In this document: one piece after another, positions 1 through 5,446 of the stretch
How positions within the stretch are numbered: position 1 is the first letter of the stretch
Layout of the letters: the number at the start of each line of letters is the position of its first letter
Assembly (NCBI GenBank): GCA_900544385.1
Contig: UQVD01000098.1
Span: forward strand, 1 to 6,863
DNA length: 6,863 nt
Origin: an uncultured Collinsella sp.
GTDB lineage: Bacteria > Actinomycetota > Coriobacteriia > Coriobacteriales > Coriobacteriaceae
Direction: 5' to 3'
Notes under the pieces: model-generated
Database searches by the model: none
Seen by the model: only the letters and a program-made list of their open reading frames with translations
Told to the model about the DNA's origin: nothing
Position numbers and translations under genes: made by a program

Positions 1-49
1 ATCTACACACTGCATATCGTCGGCAGCGTCAGATGTGTATAAGAGACAG
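1..49 (+). other. Untrimmed Illumina Nextera i5 adapter (assembly artefact)
   Basis: Positions 1-8 match the 3' end of the P5 flow-cell oligo (ATCTACAC). Positions 9-16 (ACTGCATA) match the Nextera i5 index I know as S506/N506. Positions 17-30 (TCGTCGGCAGCGTC) are the Nextera read-1 sequence, and 31-49 (AGATGTGTATAAGAGACAG) are the Tn5 mosaic end. The order is exactly that of a Nextera library arm, so this is library DNA carried into the contig end, not genome. Real sequence begins at about base 50, which would be the tagmentation point. Confidence 0.98.
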
Positions 50-51
50 AG

Positions 52-537
52 ACTAAAAAGGGCGCCCGCTGCTCGATCGAGAACTTGCTCAAGCGCGTGC
101 TCAAGGGCAAGCCGGTCGGTCATATCACACCGGCGGTGGATATTTACAACACGGTGTCGTTGACCTATGCGCTGCCCGTGGGAGGCGAGGATCTGCATGC
201 GATTGAGGGAGACCTTCGCTTGAAGGTGACCGACGGCGGCGACGCGTTCTTGCCACTTGGCGAGGAGGCGGATGATCCGACGCTGCCCGGTGAGCTTGCT
301 TATATCGATGATGCGGGCGCCGTGTGCCGTTGCTGGAACTGGCGCGATGGCGTTCGCACGGCGCTGTCCGACGATTCGGCGGACGCATTTCTGGCGATTG
401 AGTGCGTGGAGCCCGAGCGGATGGGGGATTGCCAGGCCGCCATCGATCGCTTGGCCGAGCTGCTCGAGCGCTATCTGGGAGCGACGGTTGTCGTTAAGAC
501 GCTTGTGACCCGCGACAATCCCTGCGTGGAGCTGTAG
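52..537 (+). CDS. B3/4 domain-containing protein, 5'-truncated
   Basis: The visible 161 residues match the B3/4 fold (COG3382), which occurs in the phenylalanyl-tRNA synthetase beta chain and as stand-alone proteins thought to bind or proofread aminoacyl-tRNA. The match rests on family-like stretches: a KGKPVGHITPAVDIYN region, then SLTYALPVGGEDL, a FLPLG segment, GELAYIDDAG and CRCWNWRDGVRTAL. The stand-alone proteins are usually about 220-240 residues, so roughly 60-80 N-terminal residues are missing. The frame stays open back to the adapter junction at base 50, so the true start is not in the window. The TTG at 85 could be read as a start but lies inside the conserved region and has no ribosome binding site. 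The stop at 535-537 is followed by a strong terminator. The exact substrate of stand-alone B3/4 proteins is not established. Confidence 0.9.
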   Translation, partial: TKKGARCSIENLLKRVLKGKPVGHITPAVDIYNTVSLTYALPVGGEDLHAIEGDLRLKVTDGGDAFLPLGEEADDPTLPGELAYIDDAGAVCRCWNWRDGVRTALSDDSADAFLAIECVEPERMGDCQAAIDRLAELLERYLGATVVVKTLVTRDNPCVEL

Positions 538-565
538 CGGCGCCTAGAACCTATTGATGCCCCAG

Positions 566-604
566 ACCACCACAAAGGTGCCTGTCCCCTTTGTGGTGGT
601 TTTT
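566..604 (+). terminator. Hairpin repeat copy 1, acting as rho-independent terminator
   Basis: A perfect 13-bp stem (566-578 with 588-600) closes a 9-nt loop, TGCCTGTCC, and runs directly into five T residues (600-604). It lies 28 bases after the B3/4 stop codon, which is the right place for a terminator. The arm ACCACCACAAAGG recurs in two further hairpins (2141-2185 and 2549-2589), so this is one copy of a dispersed repeat. Its loop orientation (GGTGCCTGTCCCC on the + strand) is the same as in copy 3. Confidence 0.9.
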
Positions 605-674
605 ATGTTGATGGGTTAACAATTGGGTCGCGTGGAGGCGGCAGTCGCTGAGTACGGCTAAGATGTTTACCCGT

Positions 675-687
675 TAGCATCATGCAA
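675..687. promoter_or_regulatory. Possible MarR-type operator (weak)
   Basis: A short imperfect palindrome centred on C681 (GCAT-C-ATGC, with one further T/A pair outside a mismatch) sits about 20 bases before the marR start. A looser inverted repeat, GCTAA (657-661) and TTAGC (674-678), overlaps it. MarR proteins commonly bind palindromes in their own promoters, so autoregulation is possible. The symmetry is short and no convincing -35/-10 pair was found beside it, so this is only a candidate. The rest of 605-707 shows nothing clear. Confidence 0.2.
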
Positions 688-707
688 GCGAAAGGCGGTC
701 GTCTCCC

Positions 708-1157
708 ATGCAGCAGAACGACGAGACACGTTTCGAGGATTTTGTCGGACTGATTAGCGGGCTGTACAAGGAGATCCAGCGCATTAAGACGTCTGAGGGC
801 GCAAGGCTGGGCCTCAAGGGCTCCGACGTTATGTGCCTGTACTACCTGGAGCGCAGCAAGGACGGCATGACCGGCGCCGATCTGGCTCGCGTGGCCGGCG
901 TGACGCGCGCTGCCGTTTCGCGCACGCTGGCGCACCTGGAGGAGGGCGGCTTTGTCGAGGTTGATGACTCGGGCGATGCTGCCGTCAAGTACCGCGCACC
1001 GGTTCGCCTGACCACGCTGGGTGGCGAGAGCATGAACGAGGCCGACCGTATCATCCACGACGTGCTCGACACCACCGGTAAGGCCATGGGCGTGGAGCAG
1101 CGCGAGCAGATGTATGCGTCGCTGCGTACGATTCTCAACACCCTGCGCGAGATCTAA
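708..1157 (+). CDS. MarR-family transcriptional regulator
   Basis: This is a 149-residue protein, the usual MarR size. An N-terminal helical dimerisation segment (about 5-36) is followed by the winged helix-turn-helix: LKGSDVMCLYYL (36-47), then MTGADLARVAGVTRAAVSRTLAHLEEGGFVE (54-84) holding the recognition helix around 65-78, a wing near 85-100 and a C-terminal helical dimerisation region. The wing carries YRAPVRLTTLG, which aligns with the conserved 'R..LT..G' end of the MarR wing. The ATG at 708 follows an AAAGGCGG-like ribosome binding site at 691-698. It is expected to be a cytoplasmic dimer that represses or activates nearby genes in response to a small ligand. The neighbour 119 bases downstream on the same strand is a DegV fatty-acid-binding protein, which makes a lipid-linked role (compare FabT, also a MarR protein) a reasonable guess but not proven. 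Confidence 0.92.
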   Translation: MQQNDETRFEDFVGLISGLYKEIQRIKTSEGARLGLKGSDVMCLYYLERSKDGMTGADLARVAGVTRAAVSRTLAHLEEGGFVEVDDSGDAAVKYRAPVRLTTLGGESMNEADRIIHDVLDTTGKAMGVEQREQMYASLRTILNTLREI

Positions 1158-1276
1158 GGCCGCCAAGGCATTTGCTTCCCATTAACAACTGCATAGTCCC
1201 GTTTGAGCGCGTATACCGTGCCGGGGCAATGCTGTCTAAATTCCCCGCGCGAGACCTGCGCAAGAAAGGATTTGTT

Positions 1277-2131
1277 ATGTCCGTCCGCATTATTACCGAT
1301 TCCGCAAGCGATATGTCGCCGGCGGAGCACCCCGCTCTGCGTGTTCTGCCGCTGTCCGTCACCTTTGGCACCGATGTGTACATGGATGGCGTCGACATCG
1401 ATCACCAGCGCTTTTACGAGATGCTCGTGGAGCGCGATGAGCTGCCCAAGACCGGCCAGGTCAACCCGTACGCGTTTTCGCAGGCGATTGCCGAGGCGCG
1501 TGAGGCCGGCGACGAGGCCGTGATTATTACCGTGGGCGCCAAGCTTTCGGGCACCAATCAGAGCGCCCGTACCGCACTTGCCGAGGCGCCGGGCGGCGAC
1601 GTGTTCGTCGTGGACAGCAATAACGTGACCTTGGGAGAGCGCGTGCTGGTCGAGTATGCGCTGCGCCTGGTTGATGAGGGCCGTAGTGCGGCCCAGATCG
1701 CGGCAGCGGTCGAGGCCGTGCGCGACCGCGTGGTGGTTATCGGCCTGCTCGAGACGCTGGAGTATCTGGTGCGTGGCGGTCGTCTGTCTGCTGCGGCCGG
1801 CGCCGTGGGTACGCTGCTCAACGTGAAGCCGGTCGTGGCCGCCGAGGACGGCCTCATCGTGCAGCTGGGCAAGGCGCGCGGTTCCAAAAACGGTCGAAAC
1901 CTGTTGAACCAGAAGGTCGAGCAGGCGGGCGGCGTCGACTTCTCCATGCCGCTGGCGCTCGGCTATACGGGCCTTTCGGATGCGGTGCTCAAGAAGTATG
2001 TCGAGGACAGCGCGGCACTGTGGGCTGGCCACACCGAGGGCGAGTTGCCCGTTCACACCATCGGCGCCACCATCGGCACCCACGTAGGCCCCGGCGCCGT
2101 CGCCGTAGCCTTCTTCCAGCCCGCCAACTAA
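1277..2131 (+). CDS. DegV-family fatty-acid-binding protein (FakB-like)
   Basis: A 284-residue protein of full DegV length. DegV/FakB proteins bind a free fatty acid and present it to the kinase FakA, which makes acyl-phosphate for phospholipid synthesis in the cytoplasm. Visible hallmarks are the N-terminal IITDSASD (5-12), the ligand-site segment GAKLSGTNQSA (87-97), the GGRLSAAAGAVGTLLNVKPV block, and the C-terminal THVGPGAVAVAF signature with HVGPG at 269-273. The usual TSQ motif of the family appears as TGQ (59-61), a small deviation. The start at 1277 is chosen because AAGAAAGGA (1262-1270) lies six bases upstream and the conserved DSASD follows at once. An in-frame ATG at 1172 would add 35 residues unlike the family. 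No FakA gene is present in the window. A hairpin repeat starting 10 bases after the stop probably ends the transcript. Confidence 0.93.
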   Translation: MSVRIITDSASDMSPAEHPALRVLPLSVTFGTDVYMDGVDIDHQRFYEMLVERDELPKTGQVNPYAFSQAIAEAREAGDEAVIITVGAKLSGTNQSARTALAEAPGGDVFVVDSNNVTLGERVLVEYALRLVDEGRSAAQIAAAVEAVRDRVVVIGLLETLEYLVRGGRLSAAAGAVGTLLNVKPVVAAEDGLIVQLGKARGSKNGRNLLNQKVEQAGGVDFSMPLALGYTGLSDAVLKKYVEDSAALWAGHTEGELPVHTIGATIGTHVGPGAVAVAFFQPAN

Positions 2132-2140
2132 CCGATCTGC

Positions 2141-2185
2141 CATAAACCACCACAAAGGGGACAGGCACCGTTGTGGTGGTTTATG
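2141..2185. repeat. Hairpin repeat copy 2, loop inverted
   Basis: A perfect 15-bp stem (2141-2155 with 2171-2185; arm CATAAACCACCACAA) closes a 15-nt loop, AGGGGACAGGCACCG. The loop core GGGGACAGGCACC is the exact reverse complement of GGTGCCTGTCCCC in copy 1, so this copy lies in the opposite orientation. One G in place of T at 2170 shortens the inner stem. It starts 10 bases after the degV stop and precedes the alkyltransferase gene, so it could end degV transcription; T residues follow as TTTATGCTTTT. Confidence 0.9.
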
Positions 2186-2211
2186 CTTTTCCGGGTGGAA
2201 GGGAGCGAGCA

Positions 2212-2532
2212 ATGGCGTCTGAGGGCTTTTTTGAACGGGTGTACGAGGTGGTCGAGCAGATCCCCGAGGGGATGGTCGCCACGTATGGCCAGGTGGCGCT
2301 GCTTGCCGGTCGTCCACGAAGTGCGCGGTACGTGGGGTATGCCCTGCATAGTAATCCGCGCCCCGGCGAGATTCCCTGTCACCGCGTGGTGTTTGCCGAC
2401 GGGCGCATATGCGAGGGCTTCGCTTTTGGCGGTCCCGATGCTCAACGTGAGCTTTTGCTAGGGGAGGGTGTGGCGTTTAAGGACGACATGCACGTCGACT
2501 TGGCCGCCTGTCGCTGGCCTGCCGGGCTCTAG
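2212..2532 (+). CDS. MGMT-family (O6-alkylguanine-DNA alkyltransferase-like) DNA-binding domain protein
   Basis: A 106-residue stand-alone C-terminal domain of the O6-methylguanine-DNA methyltransferase family. These proteins flip out an alkylated guanine and, where the cysteine is kept, move the alkyl group onto themselves. The PCHRV active-site motif is intact (Cys56). Counting from it, the other functional residues of human MGMT fall in register: Tyr25 (Tyr114), Arg39 (the Arg128 finger), Asn48 (Asn137), and Glu85 in LLLGEG (Glu172). The N-terminal ribonuclease-H-like domain of Ogt/Ada is absent. Alkyltransferase-like (ATL) proteins have Trp instead of Cys, so this one could be catalytic. 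The ATG at 2212 has GGGAG (2201-2205) six bases upstream. A possible GTG at 2173 lies inside the arm of the preceding hairpin and is unlikely. It is flanked by hairpin repeats on both sides and so appears to be a one-gene unit. Confidence 0.88.
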   Translation: MASEGFFERVYEVVEQIPEGMVATYGQVALLAGRPRSARYVGYALHSNPRPGEIPCHRVVFADGRICEGFAFGGPDAQRELLLGEGVAFKDDMHVDLAACRWPAGL

Positions 2533-2548
2533 CGGTTCTGCCGTGGCG

Positions 2549-2589
2549 AAAACCACCACAAAGGCGCCTGTCCCCTTTGTGGTGGTTTT
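2549..2589 (+). terminator. Hairpin repeat copy 3, acting as terminator
   Basis: A perfect 16-bp stem (2549-2564 with 2574-2589; AAAACCACCACAAAGG and its complement) closes the 9-nt loop CGCCTGTCC, which differs from copy 1 by a single T-to-C change. It ends in TTTT and starts 16 bases after the alkyltransferase stop. A-run on one side and T-run on the other make it a possible terminator in both directions between convergent genes. Its orientation matches copy 1 and is opposite to copy 2. Confidence 0.9.
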
Positions 2590-2690
2590 ACGCTGTAGGT
2601 TTACCAGAGCTAACTTATGGAGAAGGTGTGGTGGCGTACTTTGCCGTCAGAAAGTAAACCACGGTGAACTATATTGGTTTCAGCAACGGA

Positions 2691-2820
2691 GCAGGCAATA
2701 GGCGATGAAAAAGCCTGCCCTGTTGAGTTTGATTCGCATTCCTCCCCTCTGTGCGATTCAACGGTGTACTTCGGGAACAGGCCCGCTGGCAACTAGCTGC
2801 CGGCGGGCCTGTTCCTGTTT
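2691..2820 (+). other. Hairpin cluster between convergent genes; possible small RNA
   Basis: The gap 2590-2925 holds no convincing protein gene but is rich in secondary structure. Three hairpins follow one another: GCAGGC/GCCTGC (2691-2696 with 2713-2718); a ten-position stem with one T.T mismatch (2729-2738 with 2752-2761) exposing a pyrimidine loop with CCTCCCC; and a strong GC-rich hairpin (2774-2790 with 2799-2815). A C-rich exposed loop followed by a terminator-like hairpin is typical of trans-acting small RNAs. A TATATT (2670-2675) could be a -10 element, but I see no good -35 box. Region 2590-2690 shows nothing else clear. Confidence 0.3.
2773..2820 (+). terminator. Strong GC-rich hairpin, terminator-like on the + strand
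   Basis: Thirteen perfect pairs (2774-2786 with 2803-2815, GGAACAGGCCCGC) extend by a T.G wobble and three more pairs to a 17-pair stem with an 8-nt loop (2791-2798). TGTTT follows, a modest T-rich tail. There is no equivalent T-run on the - strand side, so it favours termination of + strand transcripts. Since the alkyltransferase gene already has its own terminator, this may be a backup or may end an unrecognised RNA. Confidence 0.5.
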
Positions 2821-2840
2821 GTCGAGGGGGTGCGATGGAC

Positions 2841-2862
2841 GGAGCCGAAGCGGTCCGGCTCC
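2841..2862. other. Short inverted repeat beside the trpS terminator
   Basis: GGAGCCG (2841-2847) and CGGCTCC (2856-2862) form a 7-bp stem with an 8-nt loop. It touches the A-run at 2863-2868 which serves as the T-run of the trpS terminator on the other strand. On the - strand the T-run precedes this stem, so it is not itself a canonical terminator. Its role is unknown; it may simply stabilise the transcript end. Confidence 0.4.
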
Positions 2863-2890
2863 AAAAAAGGCGGACGCCGTAGCGCCCGCC
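2863..2890 (-). terminator. trpS rho-independent terminator with UNCG-type tetraloop
   Basis: Read on the - strand, GGCGGGCGC (2890-2882) pairs with GCGTCCGCC (2877-2869) through nine pairs including one G.U wobble. They close a TACG tetraloop flanked by C and G, the very stable C(UNCG)G class. Six T residues follow (2868-2863). It lies 35 bases after the trpS stop codon. Stem, loop and U-tract make this the best-formed terminator in the window. Confidence 0.92.
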
Positions 2891-2925
2891 CTAAAGCAAT
2901 CGAAAACTCAAGCCAGCAAATCGGT

Positions 2926-3975
2926 CTAGTACACCATGCCCATGGCGTCCTGAACCTCTGCCAGGGTCTGCTCGGCGATCTCGTTGGCGCGACGGTTGCC
3001 CTCGTGCAGCACGTCCTTCACGTAATCCAGATCGTTCTCGTAGCGCTGGCGACGCTCGCGGATAGGTGCGAAGTACTCGTTGACGACCTCGGTCACGTAC
3101 TTCTTGAGCTGGCCGGAGCCGCCCATGCCGATCTCCTCGGCAATCTCGACCTCGGAGCGACCGGTGCAGATGGCGGCTGTCGAAAGCAGGCCAGACACGC
3201 CGGGGCGGTTCTCGGGATCGAACGTGATCATGCGCTCAGAGTCGGTCTGGCTTTTCTTGATGCGCTTGGCCGTCTCCTCAGCGGTCATCGAGATGTTGAT
3301 GGCGTTGCCGTAGCTCTTGCTCATCTTGCGACCGTCAAGGCCGGGAAGCAGCGGGGTCTCGGACAGCAATGCGTCGACCTCGGGAAATACCTTGCCGTAG
3401 CGGTTGTTAAAGCGGCGGGCGATGGTGCGGGTGAGCTCGATGTGCGGCAGCTGGTCGCGACCGACGGGCACGACGTTGCCCTTGCAGAACAGAATGTCGC
3501 AGGCCTGGTGCACCGGGTAGGTGAGCAGAAGGCCGGTAAGCTCGTGGCCCGAGGCCTCCATCTCGGCCTTGACCGTGGGGTTGCGCGCCAGCTCGGCCTC
3601 GGACACCAGCGACAGGAACGGCAGCATGAGCTGGTTGGCGGCGGGCACGGCGGAGTGCGCGTAGATCATGGTCTTGTCGGGGTCGATGCCGCAGGCAAGG
3701 TAGTCCATGACCATGTTGTACACGTTGTCCTGGATGTGCTCGGTGGTGTCGCGGTCGGTGATGACCTGGTAGTCGGCGATGAGTACGTTGGTCCTGGCGC
3801 CCATGTTCTGCAGCTCCACGCGGCCCTTGAGGGTGCCAAAGTAGTGACCCAGGTGCAGACGGCCGGTGGGGCGGTCGCCGGTAAGCATGGTGAACTTCTC
3901 GGGCGTATTGGCCAAGCCCTCGCGAATGGCGTTGCTCTTTTGCAGCGCGACTTCGTAGCTGTTCTCGTTTGGCAT
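2926..3975 (-). CDS. trpS: Tryptophan--tRNA ligase
   Basis: A 349-residue class Ic aminoacyl-tRNA synthetase, full length for the family. It charges tRNA-Trp with tryptophan using ATP, in the cytoplasm. The Rossmann-fold signature TGDRPTGRLHLGHYFG (32-47) contains the HIGH-type motif HLGH (41-44). LLTYPVHQACDIL, then VGRDQLPHIELTR (171-183), form the tryptophan/adenylate pocket region. LPGLDGRKMSKSYGN (210-224) carries KMSKS at 217-221. The start is the ATG at 3975, with AGGAG five bases upstream; a longer reading to 4119 adds 48 low-complexity residues without a binding site. The TGDRPTG..HLGH form resembles, from memory, the second TrpRS clade that includes auxiliary, indolmycin-resistant enzymes in Streptomyces and Deinococcus. 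I see no T-box in the leader. It may be co-transcribed with the glycosyltransferase gene 159 bases upstream. Confidence 0.97.
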   Translation of the reverse strand: MPNENSYEVALQKSNAIREGLANTPEKFTMLTGDRPTGRLHLGHYFGTLKGRVELQNMGARTNVLIADYQVITDRDTTEHIQDNVYNMVMDYLACGIDPDKTMIYAHSAVPAANQLMLPFLSLVSEAELARNPTVKAEMEASGHELTGLLLTYPVHQACDILFCKGNVVPVGRDQLPHIELTRTIARRFNNRYGKVFPEVDALLSETPLLPGLDGRKMSKSYGNAINISMTAEETAKRIKKSQTDSERMITFDPENRPGVSGLLSTAAICTGRSEVEIAEEIGMGGSGQLKKYVTEVVNEYFAPIRERRQRYENDLDYVKDVLHEGNRRANEIAEQTLAEVQDAMGMVY

Positions 3976-4134
3976 GATTGCTCCTAACGTTCGTTCGCAG
4001 GTTTTGATGATAGCGTGTTTATTGAGAGGGGTGGGCGTGAGTGGGTGAGGGACTGCCAGGGGCCGGCTTTCAAGTCCGCCGCGGCGTTCGCGCGAACGGC
4101 TGCCAACGCCTTGGCACATCCTCGGCAGCTTGCC
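3976..4134 (-). other. Structured trpS leader / intergenic region
   Basis: This 159-base gap between the glycosyltransferase stop and trpS has no gene. It contains a perfect 14-base palindrome CGTTCGCGCGAACG (4085-4098) and a TGCCAA/TTGGCA hairpin with a 4-nt loop (4101-4116). That hairpin is mutually exclusive with a GCTGCC/GGCAGC pairing (4099-4104 with 4124-4129). GGACT (4050-4054) and AGTCC (4073-4077) could also pair. No T-run follows any of these on the - strand, and the T-box core sequence is absent. TATCAT on the - strand (4012-4007) could be a -10 box without a recognisable -35. The trpS binding site AGGAG is at 3985-3981. Confidence 0.35.
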
Positions 4135-5334
4135 CTAGAGCTTGTGGTGGCGCTCTTCTTTGCGCTCCTCGGCTGCCTGCTCCTCCTGCTTAAAGGCGGG
4201 GTCGTCGGGGGTGACCAGTTCGTCCTCGTGCGTGCGCTTGTTGTAATGGTGGCGCAGCACGGGTTCAAACAGGTGCAGGTGCTTGGCAAAGGCCGCCGAG
4301 CCAATGGCAAGCACGGTAAAGATGAGCACGCGCATGGGCACCTCGACCTGATTGATGGCGGCGGCGCCGGCCGAAAGCATAATGCACCAGGCATAGATGA
4401 GCAGCACAGCCTGTTTTTGGTTGTAGCCTTCTTGGATCAGGCGGTGGTGGATGTGGCCCTTGTCGGCCTGCCCGATGCTAATGTGGGCGCGCTTGCGGCG
4501 CACGATGGCGCTAAACGTGTCGATGATAGGCACGCCGGCAACGATGAGCGGGATGATAAGCGAGGTGAGTGCGGCGGTGCGGCTCACGTTGAGCAGCGAG
4601 ATGGAGCCCAGCGCAAAGCCCAGAAGCAGCGACCCCGAGTCGCCCAAGAAGATGCTTGCGGGGTTGAAGTTGTAGCGCAAAAAGGCCAGACAGGCGCCAA
4701 AGAGCGCAATGGAGAGCGCGGCGGCGTCGATGCGGCCCGAGAGAACGGCCATCGAAAACATGGTGAACGAGGCGATGCCGCAGATGCCCGTGGCCAAGCC
4801 GTCGAGGCCGTCGATGAGGTTAATGATGTTGGTGAATGCCACCAGATAGATTACGGTGATGGGGTAGGCGAGCCATCCGAGCATGATCTCGCCGGGAGCA
4901 AACGGGTTGACGATGACGCCGATTTTTAGGCCGCCCATGCAGGCGATAAGCGCGGCGAGGACCTGTCCGGCCAGCTTTTGCTTGGGCGTGAGCTGGAAGA
5001 CGTCGTCGATAGCGCCGGTCGCAAAGATGACGGTAAAGGAGAGCGCCAGCATGGGATAGCTAATGTGAAGGCGCGGGTGCGGCACCAGGACGGGTGGCCA
5101 GCCTAGGTACCAGGTGCCTAGGATTTGCACAATGCAGGCAACGACCAGGCCCAAAAACACCGCCGTTCCGCCCAAACGCGGGATGGGCTTGGTGTTGATG
5201 CGGCGCTTAGAAGGATAGTCGACGGCATCGAGCTTAATTGCCAAGCGCTTGACCAGGGGCACCGCGAGGAAGGTCGTGATAAAAGCCGCCGCTGCCACGC
5301 ATAGGTACGGTATGTAGCTCGGGGATGAAGCCAT
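4135..5334 (-). CDS. WecA/TagO-type undecaprenyl-phosphate GlcNAc-1-phosphate transferase (MraY family)
   Basis: A 399-residue multi-pass membrane enzyme of glycosyltransferase family 4. It moves sugar-1-phosphate from a UDP-sugar to undecaprenyl phosphate, the first step of teichoic acid or other wall-glycan synthesis. Diagnostic motifs appear in family order: PRLGG (52-56), the Asp pair in GAIDDVFQLTPKQK (107-120), NIINLIDGLDGLATG (169-183), FLGDSGS (229-235), and GHIHHRLI (293-300). The HIHH form separates the WecA/TagO group from MraY. About ten or eleven hydrophobic segments alternate with these loops, and the tail (about 360-399) is charged and rich in E, K and H. The start at 5334 places the first membrane helix directly after the N-terminus. 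Neither it nor an in-frame ATG at 5406 (24 residues longer) has a good ribosome binding site, so the start is uncertain. The sugar specificity cannot be read from sequence. Confidence 0.93.
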   Translation of the reverse strand: MASSPSYIPYLCVAAAAFITTFLAVPLVKRLAIKLDAVDYPSKRRINTKPIPRLGGTAVFLGLVVACIVQILGTWYLGWPPVLVPHPRLHISYPMLALSFTVIFATGAIDDVFQLTPKQKLAGQVLAALIACMGGLKIGVIVNPFAPGEIMLGWLAYPITVIYLVAFTNIINLIDGLDGLATGICGIASFTMFSMAVLSGRIDAAALSIALFGACLAFLRYNFNPASIFLGDSGSLLLGFALGSISLLNVSRTAALTSLIIPLIVAGVPIIDTFSAIVRRKRAHISIGQADKGHIHHRLIQEGYNQKQAVLLIYAWCIMLSAGAAAINQVEVPMRVLIFTVLAIGSAAFAKHLHLFEPVLRHHYNKRTHEDELVTPDDPAFKQEEQAAEERKEERHHKL

Positions 5335-5446
5335 GAATCTAAAAACCGCCAAGCGTCGAAGGAAAAGGTCAAAGGTTGCTACGCGGAAATGGCATAGCTG
5401 TCCCATGATACTCGACCGAGGGGGGTGCGGAGGTTTGCACCGTGCG

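Noticed and set aside
85..537. TTG at 85 as the start of the first gene
   Set aside because: It lies inside the conserved B3/4 region, has no ribosome binding site, and the frame stays open to the adapter junction; the gene is truncated by the contig end.
1223..1246. GGGG...CCCC hairpin before degV
   Set aside because: Only about seven pairs with a bulge, no T-run and no known element; too weak to call.
2173..2211. GTG at 2173 as the start of the alkyltransferase gene
   Set aside because: It lies in the right arm of the hairpin repeat, whereas ATG 2212 has a well-spaced GGGAG and begins where the conserved domain begins.
1154..2317. Long - strand frame of 387 codons opposite degV
   Set aside because: Its translation is low-complexity and rich in H, R and G, it matches no family I know, and the + strand DegV reading has all family motifs. 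It is an antisense shadow in GC-rich DNA.
2830..3987. Long + strand frame of 385 codons opposite trpS
   Set aside because: Its composition (H-, V- and G-rich repeats) and complete overlap with a clear TrpRS mark it as an antisense shadow.
3976..4134. T-box riboswitch upstream of trpS
   Set aside because: The conserved T-box core (AGGGTGG...ACCGCG) is absent, and no terminator with a U-tract precedes the start codon.
4015..4929. + strand frame of 304 codons opposite the WecA/TagO-type gene
   Set aside because: It has no domain features, and the opposite strand carries all motifs of the MraY/WecA family.
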